A DNA stretch of 32,932 bases from Actinomadura soli (GCF_005889715.1 NZ_VCKW01000073.1:1-32932), one strand, 5' to 3'; counted from the first letter of the stretch, positions 8,074 to 16,376 are shown. Notes: a model not told the origin generated them from the sequence alone. Translations and numbers: made by a program.

Positions 8074-8455
8074 CACACGAACGCGGCCATGTGATGGGAA
8101 ACGACCATCCGCAGCAACAGAAAGTTGCCCCCCATCGTCGAGATCTACGCGACGACGTGGCCCCTCCAGTGGAAGCCACACCATTGCCACCGGTCCCATC
8201 CCCGGGCGCTTTGACGGGCGTCTCGCCTAGGAGGCCGGGATCGACCGGCAGTCGCTGGCCATCACCGCGATGGCTTCGAAGCGTCTTTCGGGTGCACCGC
8301 CTGCTTCACCAGCTCCCCGCTCGCGGGTGACGGCTAGTGCGGTGACCACGAACGTTCACCGGGTCGGACGACACGCCCGTTGAGGTCCGCGTTTTGAGGG
8401 TTCATTGCCCTCACGCTCGTTGCGATGTGAGCGCTGTCGAGTGTGAGGGGTACCG
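8074..8455. other. Intergenic region with left-end material of an IS630-type element
   Basis: No convincing gene. A hairpin TGAGGG (8395-8400) / CCCTCA (8408-8413) with a seven-base loop lies about 40 bases before the IS630-type transposase and may be at or near the element's left end; no matching right end was found. Between 8225 and 8345 the minus strand has a short, reasonably biased frame ending ASDCRSIPAS that could be a gene fragment, but it is too short to assign. Confidence 0.35.
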
Positions 8456-9256
8456 ATGGCTGAACCGGTCAGGGCACGGCGGCTGAGCGATCAGGAAGGC
8501 CGCAAGCTGCAGCAGATCGTGCGGCGGGGCAGGCATGAGTCGGTCCGGGTGCGCAGGGCGATGATCATCATGGCGTCGGCGTCGGGGACGACGGTCCCGG
8601 CGATCGCACGGCTGGTGGCCGCGGACCAGGACACCGTCCGGGATGTGATCCATGCCTTCAACCAGCGGGGACTGGCCTGCCTGGACCCTAACTGGGCGGG
8701 AGGCCGTCCCCGCCAGATCACCAGCGACGACGAGGAGTTCATCGTCGCGGCGGCCACCACGCGCCCGGTCAAGTTGGGCCGCCCGTTCACGCACTGGAGC
8801 CTGCGCAAACTCGCCGACTACCTCGGCGACAACACCGTCCACCCCGTGAAGATCGGCAGGGAACGGCTCCGCCAGATCCTGCGCAAGCGTGGAATCTCCT
8901 TCCAGCGCACCCGCACCTGGAAGGAGTCCAACGACCCCGACAAGGACGCCAAGTTGGATCGGATCGAGGAGGTGACCAGCCGGTTTCCCGATCGGTGTTT
9001 CGCCTTCGACCAGTTCGGGCCGTTGTCGATCCGGCCGTGCCATGGCACCGGCTGGGCGCCGCAGAGCAAGCCCGATCGGCTGCCGGCCACCTACCACCGC
9101 ACCCATGGCGTCCGCTACTTCCACGGTTGCTACTCCATCGGTGATGACCGATTGTGGGGCATCAACCGGCAGCGCAAGGGCGGCACCAACACCCTGGCGG
9201 CGCTCAAGACGATCCGGGCCGCCATCTGCCCGGTCTGGTGGCTGAAGAGGCCGTAG
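8456..9256 (+). pseudogene. IS630-family transposase, C-terminally truncated
   Basis: 266 codons are readable from ATG 8456 (GAGGGG six bases upstream). An N-terminal HTH (RRAMIIMASASGTTVPAIAR), a second helical DNA-binding part (GRPRQITSDDEEFIVAAATT) and a winged segment WSLRKLADYLGDNTVHPVKI precede RTRTWKESNDPDKDAKLDRI. The first catalytic Asp is D185 (FAFDQFGPLSIRP). Family members run to about 350 aa, with the second Asp (ILDNLSAH-like) and the final acidic residue of the DD[DE] triad after a NTLAALKTI-like block. Here the sequence leaves the family after KTIRAA (about 9226) and stops at 9256, so both later catalytic residues are missing. It cannot be an active transposase; the break marks a deletion or recombination joint. 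Confidence 0.85.
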
Positions 9257-9291
9257 AAACTGACCGGGACGAGGTAGACCGCTCCGCAGCT

Positions 9292-9612
9292 TTACCGCCC
9301 GCGGCATTGCGCGCTGTAGCGCATGTCGCACGCGTTGGTCTGCAGCCGCCGCACGGCGATCTCGTCCAGCAGCGTCCGCAGCCGCCGCCCCATCACGCGC
9401 TTCAGTACGGGCCGGGGGTAAAGCCTCGGCGCGCATTTGGGCGGTGACAGGCGGGCGAGGCGTGAGTTGGGTCTGATCACGGGGTTGATCCCTTTGTGGG
9501 GCGGCCACGAGCCGCGCGGATGTTCCGACGCGTTGCCGTAGAGCGGATCGGGGGCCGGGGTCTGCGGCTTCCACCCCGGCCAGCGCACGGGCCCGGTGTG
9601 GTGGGCGGGCAT
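9292..9612 (-). CDS. Hypothetical protein, 106 aa, unidentified
   Basis: From ATG 9612 the minus frame has almost uniformly G or C at third positions through to the TAA at 9292, which argues for real coding. The product begins MPAHHTGPVRWPGWKPQTPA and includes GSWPPHKGINPVIRPNSRLA. It is Arg/Pro-rich with a basic helical stretch (KRVMGRRLRTLLDEIAVRRL) and ends NACDMRYSAQCRGR with two cysteines. I do not recognise a family. There is no clear ribosome site, and a 7-base-stem hairpin sits three bases before the ATG. The gene may therefore be a fragment whose 5' part was lost in this rearranged region. It adjoins the truncated IS630 transposase. Confidence 0.4.
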   Translation of the reverse strand: MPAHHTGPVRWPGWKPQTPAPDPLYGNASEHPRGSWPPHKGINPVIRPNSRLARLSPPKCAPRLYPRPVLKRVMGRRLRTLLDEIAVRRLQTNACDMRYSAQCRGR

Positions 9613-9615
9613 AGG

Positions 9616-9632
9616 CGGGGCCGCTGGCCCCG
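9616..9632 (-). other. Hairpin abutting the start of the 106-aa gene
   Basis: CGGGGCC (9616-9622) and GGCCCCG (9626-9632) form a perfect 7-base stem with a three-base loop, ending three bases before the ATG at 9612 on the minus strand. It would occlude ribosome access if transcribed, or it may mark that the true start is elsewhere. Confidence 0.4.
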
Positions 9633-10231
9633 GGCGCCGATCTGCCAGGCTGGACGCGGCGGAACTGCAGCGCGGCGTGCCGCGGGAGAGGCTCAGGTCA
9701 TCGGGCCGGAGACGGCCGGTCGCTGGTGCGACCGCTCTTGGGTAGCCGGCTGAACCGTCTTCCGGATCACCCGGCCTCGTCCGGCCGCGATCCCCCCGCA
9801 TGCGGGCCGGGGCGGAGGACTGGGCGCGGCACCGGCCCTGAGGAGGGGGTGAGGCTGGTGGGTGTGCGCGCCGAACCGCGTGCGGCGGGTTTGAACGGTT
9901 AGGCCGGACGGCCGCCACGCGCCGGGCGATCCAGTGCGCGGCGTTGACGCTGACGGCGTTGCCAACCTTGTAGGTTCCGCAGATTCGTGAGCACTGGCAG
10001 GACGACGACCTGCAGCGTTGCTGGACGTGAGCAACAGGTCCGTGCTTCGCCCCGGATGATTATGAGCAATCAGGTACGCGGTTCGACGCGCTCTATCACT
10101 GAGCTGTTTCCGTGCGCCCAGCAGAGTGGGAGGTGAAGTCGTGAGGTAGCGGTTCATCAAGCTTCGCACGGGGCTGTGCGGGATGCTGTGCGGGATGCTG
10201 TGAGGGTGCAATTTGTGATTGGGGGTGGCGT
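9633..10231. other. Intergenic region with short tandem repeat
   Basis: No gene supported. A 12-base unit, GCTGTGCGGGAT, occurs twice in tandem (10173-10184, 10185-10196) with a degenerate third copy (10197-10208), shortly before the STAND gene. A small hairpin GTTGCT/AGCAAC lies at 10017-10035. Both strands have long but Arg/Pro-rich open frames that look like GC-driven artefacts. Confidence 0.4.
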
Positions 10232-13003
10232 TTGGGGGTTTGGCGCTGGGTGTGGATGATCACGGCTGCGGTGTTGGCTGTGGCTGGTGCTGTTGCGGCG
10301 AACCAGATCCTGAACGATGGGGTGTGGCGGTGGTGGCCGTGGGCGCCTGTGGCCGTGGGTGCCGCGCTGGTGAGTGTGGTGGTTGCGGATCGGCTGACGC
10401 GCCTGCCGCCTGCCGATCTTCCTGCCACGTCGGACAGTGGGCAAGGGGGACGGCAAGCGGGCGATGCCCTTGCGCTACCGGGCTTGGGGCAGCCGCCGGG
10501 CGGGCTGAATTCTTGTGAGGCGGCGCAAACTTCGTCGGCATGGCCGGTGCGATTCGGCGCGGTTCCGCCGCTAGCAAGCTGCTTTCAGGACCGGGACCTC
10601 GCTGGTTCGCTGGCCCGGCATCTCGAGCAGGGTGACACCGTGGTGCTCACCGGGATCGACCTGTCCGGTACACAGGTGCTGGCCGGGTTGGGCGGGGTCG
10701 GTAAGACCCAGTTGGCCGCCGATCACGCCCACCGTCTGTGGACGCATCGGCGGCTGGATCTGCTCGCCTGGATCACGGCCGGTTCCCGCCGGGATATCCA
10801 GGTCGCCTATGCCGGGGTGGCCGCGCGGGTCCTTAGCCCCGACATGGACGATATCGACTCCGGCCCGCAGGGGGACGCGGTTGCCCGGCTGCTGGATTGG
10901 TTGGCCACGACCCGTCGGCGGTGGCTGATCGTCTTGGACGATCTCATCGAACCGAATGACCTGCGTGGGCTGTGGCCGCCGCACTCACCCACAGGGCAGG
11001 TGCTGGTTACCACCCGCCGCCGCGATGCCGCGTTGAGTGGCGACCATCGTCGTGTGCTGGATGTCGGGCTGTTCACCCAGAGCGAGGCATTGGGCTATCT
11101 CGTTGCCAGATTGCCCGACCAAGCCAGCGCCTCCCAGGAGCGGGATGACATGATCGGGCTGGCCGGCGATCTGGAGCGGCTACCGCTGGCGCTGGCGCAG
11201 GCGGCAGCCTATCTTGCTGACAGGCCGCTATTGACCTGTGCCGACTATCGCCAGCGGCTGGGTGACCGCCGCACCAGTCTGGCTGGCGTACTGCCCACGG
11301 AGCGGGAACTTCCTGACGAGCAGCATCACACGGTGGCGGCCACGTGGTCGCTGTCGATCGAGCGCGCCGACCGACTCGATCCCGTCGGATCGGCCAAGCC
11401 GATACTCGAGTTGATGTCCGTGCTGGATGCCGCCGGAATCCCTGCCGACCTGTTCGGCACCTCGGCGGTCAGCTCATATCTCGCGGGTCGGTTGGGGCGG
11501 CCGCTCGACCCAGGGCAGACGAAGGACGCCATTGGGTGCCTGTATCGGCTCAGCCTGCTCTCGCTGGACACCGATCAGCCTGCTCGCGCAGTTCGCGTCC
11601 ACGCACTCGTACAACGAGTCACCCGCGAGTCCCTGAGCACCGCCGATCTGGCCACGACCGCCGGTGTCGCAGGGGAGGCCATCCTGGAGGTCTGGCCCGA
11701 CCGTGAGGCCGAGCTGAGTACTTCACTGCGATCAAATGCCAATGCCCTGCTCGACCACGCCCGAGCACACCTGTGGACCTCCAATGCCCGTCGGCTGCTG
11801 CTGCTGGTCGGCGACGACCTGGTCGATCAACACCTGGACGCCGGTCCCTACTTCCAGGGATTGCTCGATGAGGCAGTACGGCATGTCGGGGCCGACCACC
11901 CTGACACCCTCGCTATCCGTGACCGCCTTGCCAGTTGTCACGCCGAGGCCGGTGAGTTCGACCGCGCCGTGACCCAGGGCAAGCACCTGTTGGCATGGCG
12001 CCTGCGACTGCTGGGCGACGAGCATGTCGACACACTAACCGCACGCCACAATGTCGCTCGTTGGCACACAAAGGCGGGGCACCCGAACGAGGCGCTGGCC
12101 GAACTGGAAGAGCTCGTGCCAGCCCAGACAAAGGTCTTCGGCAGCGCCGACCGGCGCACATTGAAGACCAGACTCGAGCGAGCGATTACACGATCCGAAG
12201 CCGGAGATCCGGCTAACGCTATAACGGAATTGGAACGGCTGCTGGCCGACCAGATCGAACTTTTTGGACCCGAACACGGGATTCCCTTTTATACTCGCGC
12301 CTATCTGATCCACGTCCGCACAAAAGCAGAACAATATGTACTTGCAACAGCAGAATTTGAACAGCTCATTGCCGACCGCATGCAAATCCTGGCTCCCTGT
12401 GAGAGGATCATCCCCACCCTTGAACATTCCTACACGACACGCTACGAAAAGCAGGGGCAAGTGAGCGGATGGAATATACAACGGATGGAGCTAATGATCG
12501 ACGTAGTGGGCCTCCCGTACCGCAGCAGTTACCAGTACCTACTGGGGAGATACGATGCTATCCACGGAAATGCCGCATACCGCACAGGGTATGCAATCAA
12601 GGAACTCACGGCTTTATTGGCTGATGCAATCTACGTCTGGGGAAGCGAGAGTCCGCTGACGCTGGCAATACGGCACAACCTGGCAAAATGGCTAGAGTGG
12701 TCAGGCGACACCGTCGGCGCAATAGTCGAATGGGAACTATTGATCATTGATCAGCTGCGCATACTGGGAACCGATCATTCCGACACCAAGGCCACGCAAC
12801 AGAGCCTTAGTGGACTGAGACAAAAGAGTAAAGATTTGCGCCCCGTGCAACTTTGGCAAAGACGCCGATATCGGCGGCTAGCGCTAAACAGTAAATCCAA
12901 AAGACCCAAAAGATGGCCCAGCAGAGCGCCCATCGACGAAACGTTGGAGAACATGCGGACACAGACGCCACCTATCGATAATATTTACCACCCGACTACC
13001 TGA
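10232..13003 (+). CDS. Membrane-anchored STAND (NB-ARC-like) NTPase with C-terminal TPRs
   Basis: The 923-aa product has two predicted transmembrane helices at the N-terminus (about 9-27 and 35-53), a linker, then a STAND/NB-ARC NTPase. The NTPase shows Walker A GLGGVGKT (152-159), Walker B RWLIVLDD (230-237), VLVTTRRR (257-264) and the LERLPLALAQAAAYL helix typical of NB-ARC. The C-terminal half holds degenerate kinesin-light-chain-type TPRs of about 42 residues (GADHPDTLAIRDRLASCHAE, then GDEHVDTLTARHNVARWHTK). TTG 10232 has GGGGG six bases upstream; an ATG at 10256 is the alternative. From roughly 12190 the codons become markedly AT-richer than the first two thirds, suggesting the sensor half came from elsewhere. 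STAND proteins sense a ligand through the repeats and oligomerise; the effector here may be the membrane segment itself (inference). Confidence 0.85.
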   Translation: MGVWRWVWMITAAVLAVAGAVAANQILNDGVWRWWPWAPVAVGAALVSVVVADRLTRLPPADLPATSDSGQGGRQAGDALALPGLGQPPGGLNSCEAAQTSSAWPVRFGAVPPLASCFQDRDLAGSLARHLEQGDTVVLTGIDLSGTQVLAGLGGVGKTQLAADHAHRLWTHRRLDLLAWITAGSRRDIQVAYAGVAARVLSPDMDDIDSGPQGDAVARLLDWLATTRRRWLIVLDDLIEPNDLRGLWPPHSPTGQVLVTTRRRDAALSGDHRRVLDVGLFTQSEALGYLVARLPDQASASQERDDMIGLAGDLERLPLALAQAAAYLADRPLLTCADYRQRLGDRRTSLAGVLPTERELPDEQHHTVAATWSLSIERADRLDPVGSAKPILELMSVLDAAGIPADLFGTSAVSSYLAGRLGRPLDPGQTKDAIGCLYRLSLLSLDTDQPARAVRVHALVQRVTRESLSTADLATTAGVAGEAILEVWPDREAELSTSLRSNANALLDHARAHLWTSNARRLLLLVGDDLVDQHLDAGPYFQGLLDEAVRHVGADHPDTLAIRDRLASCHAEAGEFDRAVTQGKHLLAWRLRLLGDEHVDTLTARHNVARWHTKAGHPNEALAELEELVPAQTKVFGSADRRTLKTRLERAITRSEAGDPANAITELERLLADQIELFGPEHGIPFYTRAYLIHVRTKAEQYVLATAEFEQLIADRMQILAPCERIIPTLEHSYTTRYEKQGQVSGWNIQRMELMIDVVGLPYRSSYQYLLGRYDAIHGNAAYRTGYAIKELTALLADAIYVWGSESPLTLAIRHNLAKWLEWSGDTVGAIVEWELLIIDQLRILGTDHSDTKATQQSLSGLRQKSKDLRPVQLWQRRRYRRLALNSKSKRPKRWPSRAPIDETLENMRTQTPPIDNIYHPTT

Positions 13004-13184
13004 AGATCGTTGACAAGACTATCTGCCGCAGCACGATGTCATCGGGATGAGAGGACGTTGCGCCTCGCTCGACTTTGTCAGGTGCGATGATGAGACTCTC
13101 CGGCCACAAATACGGTGACGGACCCCACAAACAGATGTCGACATCTCTCAGTCCGAGAATCACTCGGAACCGTCCGCGACACAT
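12996..13184 (-). CDS. Possible small hypothetical protein or gene fragment, 62 aa
   Basis: An open frame from ATG 13184 gives a protein-like sequence (MCRGRFRVILGLRDVDICLW followed by GPSPYLWPESLIIAPD). It ends at 12996, overlapping the STAND gene stop by eight bases in convergent orientation. Codon bias is moderate and similar to the AT-richer end of the neighbouring gene; no ribosome site is obvious. It may be a remnant of a larger gene; no family recognised. Confidence 0.25.
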   Translation of the reverse strand: MCRGRFRVILGLRDVDICLWGPSPYLWPESLIIAPDKVERGATSSHPDDIVLRQIVLSTIFR

Positions 13185-13218
13185 GAGACTCTGCCGTGTT
13201 TGCTGAGAACCGCACCGT

Positions 13219-13278
13219 TGCTCGTGATCGCCGGATTTTGCTCATCCAGTGCTCATGATCGCGCGGAATTGCTCACTC
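13219..13278. repeat. Two imperfect direct repeats of about 29 bases (IS21-end-like)
   Basis: Copies at 13219-13247 and 13250-13278 share TGCTC-TGATCGC and TTGCTCA cores with period 31. Repeated blocks of this TGAGCAA...GATCA...GAGCA type resemble the multiple terminal repeats of IS21-family elements in actinobacteria (from memory, not checked). No IstA/IstB genes are present, so this would be a solo end. Confidence 0.4.
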
Positions 13279-13773
13279 ATTCTCGGAACCTACACACCTG
13301 GGCATGCTGCTGCTCGACCGTGCCGCACAGGGCATAGTCGGCCGGGAACCGCTGGGCCAGCATCTGCTCGCGCGGGGTGATGAGCCGGTAATGGCAGTCG
13401 TCGACGGTGTCGCCCGGCCAGACGATCCCGTGATGGGCCCTGGTCGCGATCGTGGTGATCGGTCCCTGGCTGGTGCGGACCACGGCGTTGCGGCCCACCG
13501 GGACGACCAGAGCGAACTCGTCGTCATGACGTTCGGTCGCGCCGTGTCCCCACCAGAACCGTTCCAGGCCGGTCCGGATGCGGGCATGGGTGCGGGCGGC
13601 GTACGGGGTGAAGGTGGTGAACGGGCGTCCGTCGCCGACCCTGCGGCCGCGCCGATCGTGATCGATGATCTCGGCGGCCGGGCGGGTGACCGGTTCGCTC
13701 ACCCGGCCACAGACCGGGCAGCGGTAGTCGTAGCGCTGGCCCCATCGGGGCTTCCCCCCAAAGTGTGGACCTG
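13277..13773 (-). pseudogene. 5'-truncated gene for a zinc-ribbon-like hypothetical protein
   Basis: Reading minus-strand from the edge of the IS3 element, the frame begins mid-protein. RWGQRYDYRCPVCGRVSEPV carries one CPVC zinc-knuckle half. It is followed by HARIRTGLERFWWGHGATER, EFALVVPVGRNAVVRTSQGP and DDCHYRLITPREQMLAQRFP, ending at a TGA at 13277. Codon bias is good throughout, so this was a gene. Its 5' end is missing at the IS boundary (about 13773). Function unknown. Starting at ATG 13702 would give a 141-aa product lacking the Cys motif. Confidence 0.6.
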
Positions 13774-13789
13774 TGATGTTGCCCCGGTT

Positions 13790-14965
13790 TCACGGACTCG
13801 CGGGTGAGGAGATCGGGCTCGACGGGTGGGTGGTTTCGAACTGTATCGGGCTCATGTAGTGCAGAGTGGAGTGGCGTCGATGGCGGTTGTAGAACCCTTC
13901 GATGTACTCGAAGATCGCGTTGGCGAGTTCGACTCGGGTTCTCCAGCGTTGTCGGTCGAGTAGCTCGGTCTGCATGCGTGCCCAGAACGCCTCGGCCACG
14001 GCATTGTCGTACGGGTCGCCGACGGTTCCCAGGGAGGGCAGCAGCCCTGCCCTCCGTGCGCGTTCGGTGAAGGTCCATGAGGTGAATTGGGTGCCGTGAT
14101 CTGCGTGGATGATCCCATCAGGGATCTGTCCGGCGGCGCCGCGGGAATCGATCGCCATGCCCAGCGCCGAGGTGGCCAGATCGGCCCGCTGCCGCGAATC
14201 GATGGCCCAGCCGACCACCCTTCGGGAGAAGGCGTCCAGGACCACGCAGCAGTAGAGCTTGCCCTCCCGGGTGGGATGCCCGGTGATGTCGGTAACCCAC
14301 AGCTGGTTCGGCCGGTCGCGGTGGAAGTTGCGTTTCACCAGGTCAGTAACCGTCACCGATGCGGGGACCCGCTTCGCTCGACGACGCAGGGGCAGCCCCG
14401 CCAGGCCGGCTCGCTGCATCAGCACCGCCACCGTCTTGCGTGAGACGACCACGCCTTGGGCCTGGACGAGCTCAGCGCGCACTCGGGGCGATCCGTAGGT
14501 CTGTCGTGATGCCTGGTGGATGGCGGTGATCTGATCGGTCAGCCACGCTTGGCGGATGGCGCGCGCCGAGGGCGGGCGAATGCGGGCGTCGTAGAAGCCC
14601 GACCGGGACACCCCGAGCGTGAGACAGGCCTGCTTGACCGGAACGCCCTCAACGGCCAGCTCGGCCACCAGGGCGAAGCGGGCTTTTGGGGGCACCACCT
14701 GCTCGACCGCCGCGGCGGCCTTCCGCAGAATCTTGACCTCGTTCTCCAACTCGGCGATCCGGCCCCGGGCCAGGGCCAGGGCGACGGACTCGGCCTCTGC
14801 GGGGCTGAGTGGCTTCAGGCCACGGTCGATCAGGTCCCGCCGTTTCCAGCGGTGCAGGCAGGACTCCGCGATGCCCAGCGACGCGGCCACCTCCCGCACC
14901 GATCGTCCCGACTCCAGCAGATCCAAGGCACGCCGACGAAACTCCGGCGGATAAGGCTTGGGCAC
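13790..14965 (-). CDS. IS3-family transposase, OrfA and OrfB in one continuous frame
   Basis: The 391-aa product starts at GTG 14965 with AAGGAG ten bases upstream (VPKPYPPEFRRRALDLLESG). Residues 1-90 are the OrfA part: HTH (VREVAASLGIAESCLHRWKR) and a leucine-zipper-like helix (GRIAELENEVKILRKAAAAV). OrfB follows with HTH_21 (SRQTYGSPRVRAELVQAQGV) and an rve integrase core. The catalytic triad is readable as D in LWVTDITGHP, D in IIHADHGTQFTS and E in NAVAEAFWARMQTEL. IS3 elements normally need a -1 frameshift between OrfA and OrfB; here both are in the same frame. A CCCCCAAAAG tract (minus strand, about 14692-14683) lies at the junction. All catalytic parts look intact, so the element may be active. 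Confidence 0.92.
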   Translation of the reverse strand: MPKPYPPEFRRRALDLLESGRSVREVAASLGIAESCLHRWKRRDLIDRGLKPLSPAEAESVALALARGRIAELENEVKILRKAAAAVEQVVPPKARFALVAELAVEGVPVKQACLTLGVSRSGFYDARIRPPSARAIRQAWLTDQITAIHQASRQTYGSPRVRAELVQAQGVVVSRKTVAVLMQRAGLAGLPLRRRAKRVPASVTVTDLVKRNFHRDRPNQLWVTDITGHPTREGKLYCCVVLDAFSRRVVGWAIDSRQRADLATSALGMAIDSRGAAGQIPDGIIHADHGTQFTSWTFTERARRAGLLPSLGTVGDPYDNAVAEAFWARMQTELLDRQRWRTRVELANAIFEYIEGFYNRHRRHSTLHYMSPIQFETTHPSSPISSPASP

Positions 14966-15012
14966 GAGAACGATCTCCTTCACAAGATCGCCGAACCCTA
15001 CCTCTCCCAACA

Positions 15013-15070
15013 CCCATGCCCGCCAAACGGGGGCAACATCACCCATGCCCGCCAAACGGGGGCAACATCA
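15013..15070 (-). repeat. 29-base tandem duplication of the IS3 right terminal repeat
   Basis: Two exact copies (15013-15041, 15042-15070), each beginning CCCATGCCCGCC and ending GGGGGCAACATCA. The inner copy ends 71 bases before the transposase start on the minus strand (14965). Confidence 0.9.
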
Positions 15071-15800
15071 GGTGCGCGCGGCGCCGCACATTCTGGCGTC
15101 CCTGCGGCAGAACCTGAACCATGCCGAGAAGGTCCTCACTCCGGAGATGAACGCGTCCACGTCCAATCCCCTGGTCTTCCGGAAGGAGGACGGGCAGGTG
15201 GAGTTCGTGATGGGCGGCAACTGGGACGGTGCGGTTCTCGGTCATTCGCTGGACGCGCTGAACGCCGGGCTGGTCGATGCCGGTGTGCTCTCGCAGGAGC
15301 TGTCGGCGCGGCTGCTCTCCAGCAGGTGGAGTTACGGGCTGCCCGCCAATCTGGCCGGGGGGAAGGTCGGGCTGAATTCCGGCATGGTGCAGCTTCAGAC
15401 CGTCGCGACGGCGCTGGTCCCCGAAATGCAGGTTCGGGCCTTCCCGTCCGGGACGCTTTCGCGGCCCGCCAAGGACGGGCAGGAGGACCACAACACGATG
15501 GCGATGGCGTCGGCGCGAAATCTGCGCGCGAACCAGGCTCGTCTCGACACCGTGCTGGCGGTGCAGTACATCATGAGCGCGCAGGGCGTTGACCTGGTCG
15601 CCCGCGGAATCGACGATGGTGCGGCCGATCCGCGGCTGGGAGCGGGGACGCGGCGTATTCACGCCGTCATACGCGGTGCCATCGCCGAACTCCAGGACGA
15701 CAGGAACCTCACTCCGGATCTGGAGAAAATGGTCCGGATGGTCAACGGGCAGGGCGGTGAGGGGCTTCTCCAAGCCGTCAGGGGAGGGGCCCGCCGCTGA
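15071..15800 (+). pseudogene. Aromatic amino acid ammonia-lyase (HAL/PAL family), N-terminal half lost at the IS3 end
   Basis: Reading from exactly the IS3 boundary, the frame enters mid-protein at VRAAPHILASLRQNLNHAEK. It continues with the family's MNASTSNPLVF (Asn-Pro-Leu loop), a GGNWDGAVLGHSLDALNAGL segment, SRWSYGLPANLAGGKVGLNS and the highly conserved AKDGQEDHNTMAMASARNLR near the active site. About 242 residues remain of a family length of roughly 510-540. The missing half contains the Ala-Ser-Gly that forms the MIO cofactor and the Tyr base, so the product cannot deaminate His, Phe or Tyr. There is no own start or promoter; reading through from the IS end is possible but unlikely to give a working enzyme. 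It ends at TGA 15798-15800. Confidence 0.85.
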
Positions 15801-15811
15801 CAGGTCTTCGG

Positions 15812-16174
15812 CTAGCCGAGGTTCAGGTCGCCTTTGATGTCGCGTGCCTGGATGACCCTCTGGGCCTGTCCGTTGAAGATGTTGACGACTCCGTCGTCGG
15901 ACGCGGACGCCATTGTCTGCGCCTGGTTCCAGAGGTTCTCGGCGTCGGCGCGGAAGCCGGGGTCCTCGTCGAAGAGGCGCAGGACGGCGCCCTGGAGGAT
16001 CTCGGGGTCGTCGTCCGCGCGGGCGAGCGCCTCCTCGTCGGACGGACGGCCGTGGAGGCGCTCGCGGACGCGCCGGGAGATCTCGGCGACGGCCGCGCGC
16101 ACCGGCTCGCTCGCCACCTCGACGGCCTTGCCCGCCAGGGCGGTGGCAATGGCCACGGTCATCGGATCTGTCAT
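15812..16174 (-). CDS. Small helical protein with C-terminal RHIM-like/BASS-type amyloid motif (candidate effector of the adjacent NLR)
   Basis: The 120-aa product has an N-terminal helical region (PMTVAIATALAGKAVEVASE, then PVRAAVAEISRRVRERL) and a second helical segment (DPEILQGAVLRLFDEDPGFR to about 90). The C-terminal tail (96-120) has the core VIQARDIKGDLNLG. This tail has the V/I-Q-x-x then G-x-I/L pattern of bacterial amyloid signalling sequences related to RHIM. The divergent NB-ARC protein carries a related motif at its own N-terminus. Known topology (fungal HET-s, bacterial BASS pairs) places the effector motif at the C-terminus after a helical, often membrane-targeting domain. The helical domain could therefore be a Bell/HeLo-like membrane disruptor (inference). 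The ATG at 16174 has only a weak ribosome site. Confidence 0.75.
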   Translation of the reverse strand: MTDPMTVAIATALAGKAVEVASEPVRAAVAEISRRVRERLHGRPSDEEALARADDDPEILQGAVLRLFDEDPGFRADAENLWNQAQTMASASDDGVVNIFNGQAQRVIQARDIKGDLNLG

Positions 16175-16347
16175 TCGTTCAGTTCATCACGTTCCGGCCG
16201 TTCCCGCCCGCATCTGTTCAGGTTGAGCCGGGGGTGACGGAAGGGCCCGAGGGGTCTGGACGGAATAGAGCGCACCTATGCTATTTCGGTCCCATGCACC
16301 ATGTGCCGTATTTGCGTTGTCGGCTCGCCATGTCATGCCCGTTTCGC

Positions 16348-16376
16348 TTGCCGCGCGGTGGCCGCCGGGTTATGTT
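16348..16376 (+). promoter_or_regulatory. Candidate promoter of the NB-ARC/TPR gene
   Basis: TTGCCG (16348-16353) and TATGTT (16371-16376) are separated by exactly 17 bases, giving a leader of about 38 bases before TTG 16421. The divergent small gene starts at 16174, so both promoters share the 246-base intergenic region. Confidence 0.4.

Larger units (their letters stand above)
13774..15070 (-). mobile_element. IS3-family insertion sequence with duplicated right end
   Basis: The left end starts TGATGTTGCCCC at 13774. The right end carries the inverted partner GGGGGCAACATCA twice, in a perfect 29-base tandem duplication (15013-15041 and 15042-15070). The single transposase gene fills the interior. 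The bases outside the two ends (ACCTG on the left, GGTGC on the right) do not form a clean target duplication. Different broken genes lie on each side, so an adjacent deletion or recombination probably followed insertion. Confidence 0.85.

Noticed and set aside
8411..9574. 387-codon minus-strand frame over the IS630 remnant
   Set aside because: Antisense of the transposase, low-complexity Arg/Pro/Asp composition, no ribosome site.
13219..13278. CRISPR array
   Set aside because: Only two imperfect copies with a two-base gap; no spacers and no cas genes in the window.
13524..14078. 184-codon minus frame crossing the IS3 left end
   Set aside because: Out of frame with both the transposase and the truncated zinc-ribbon-like gene.
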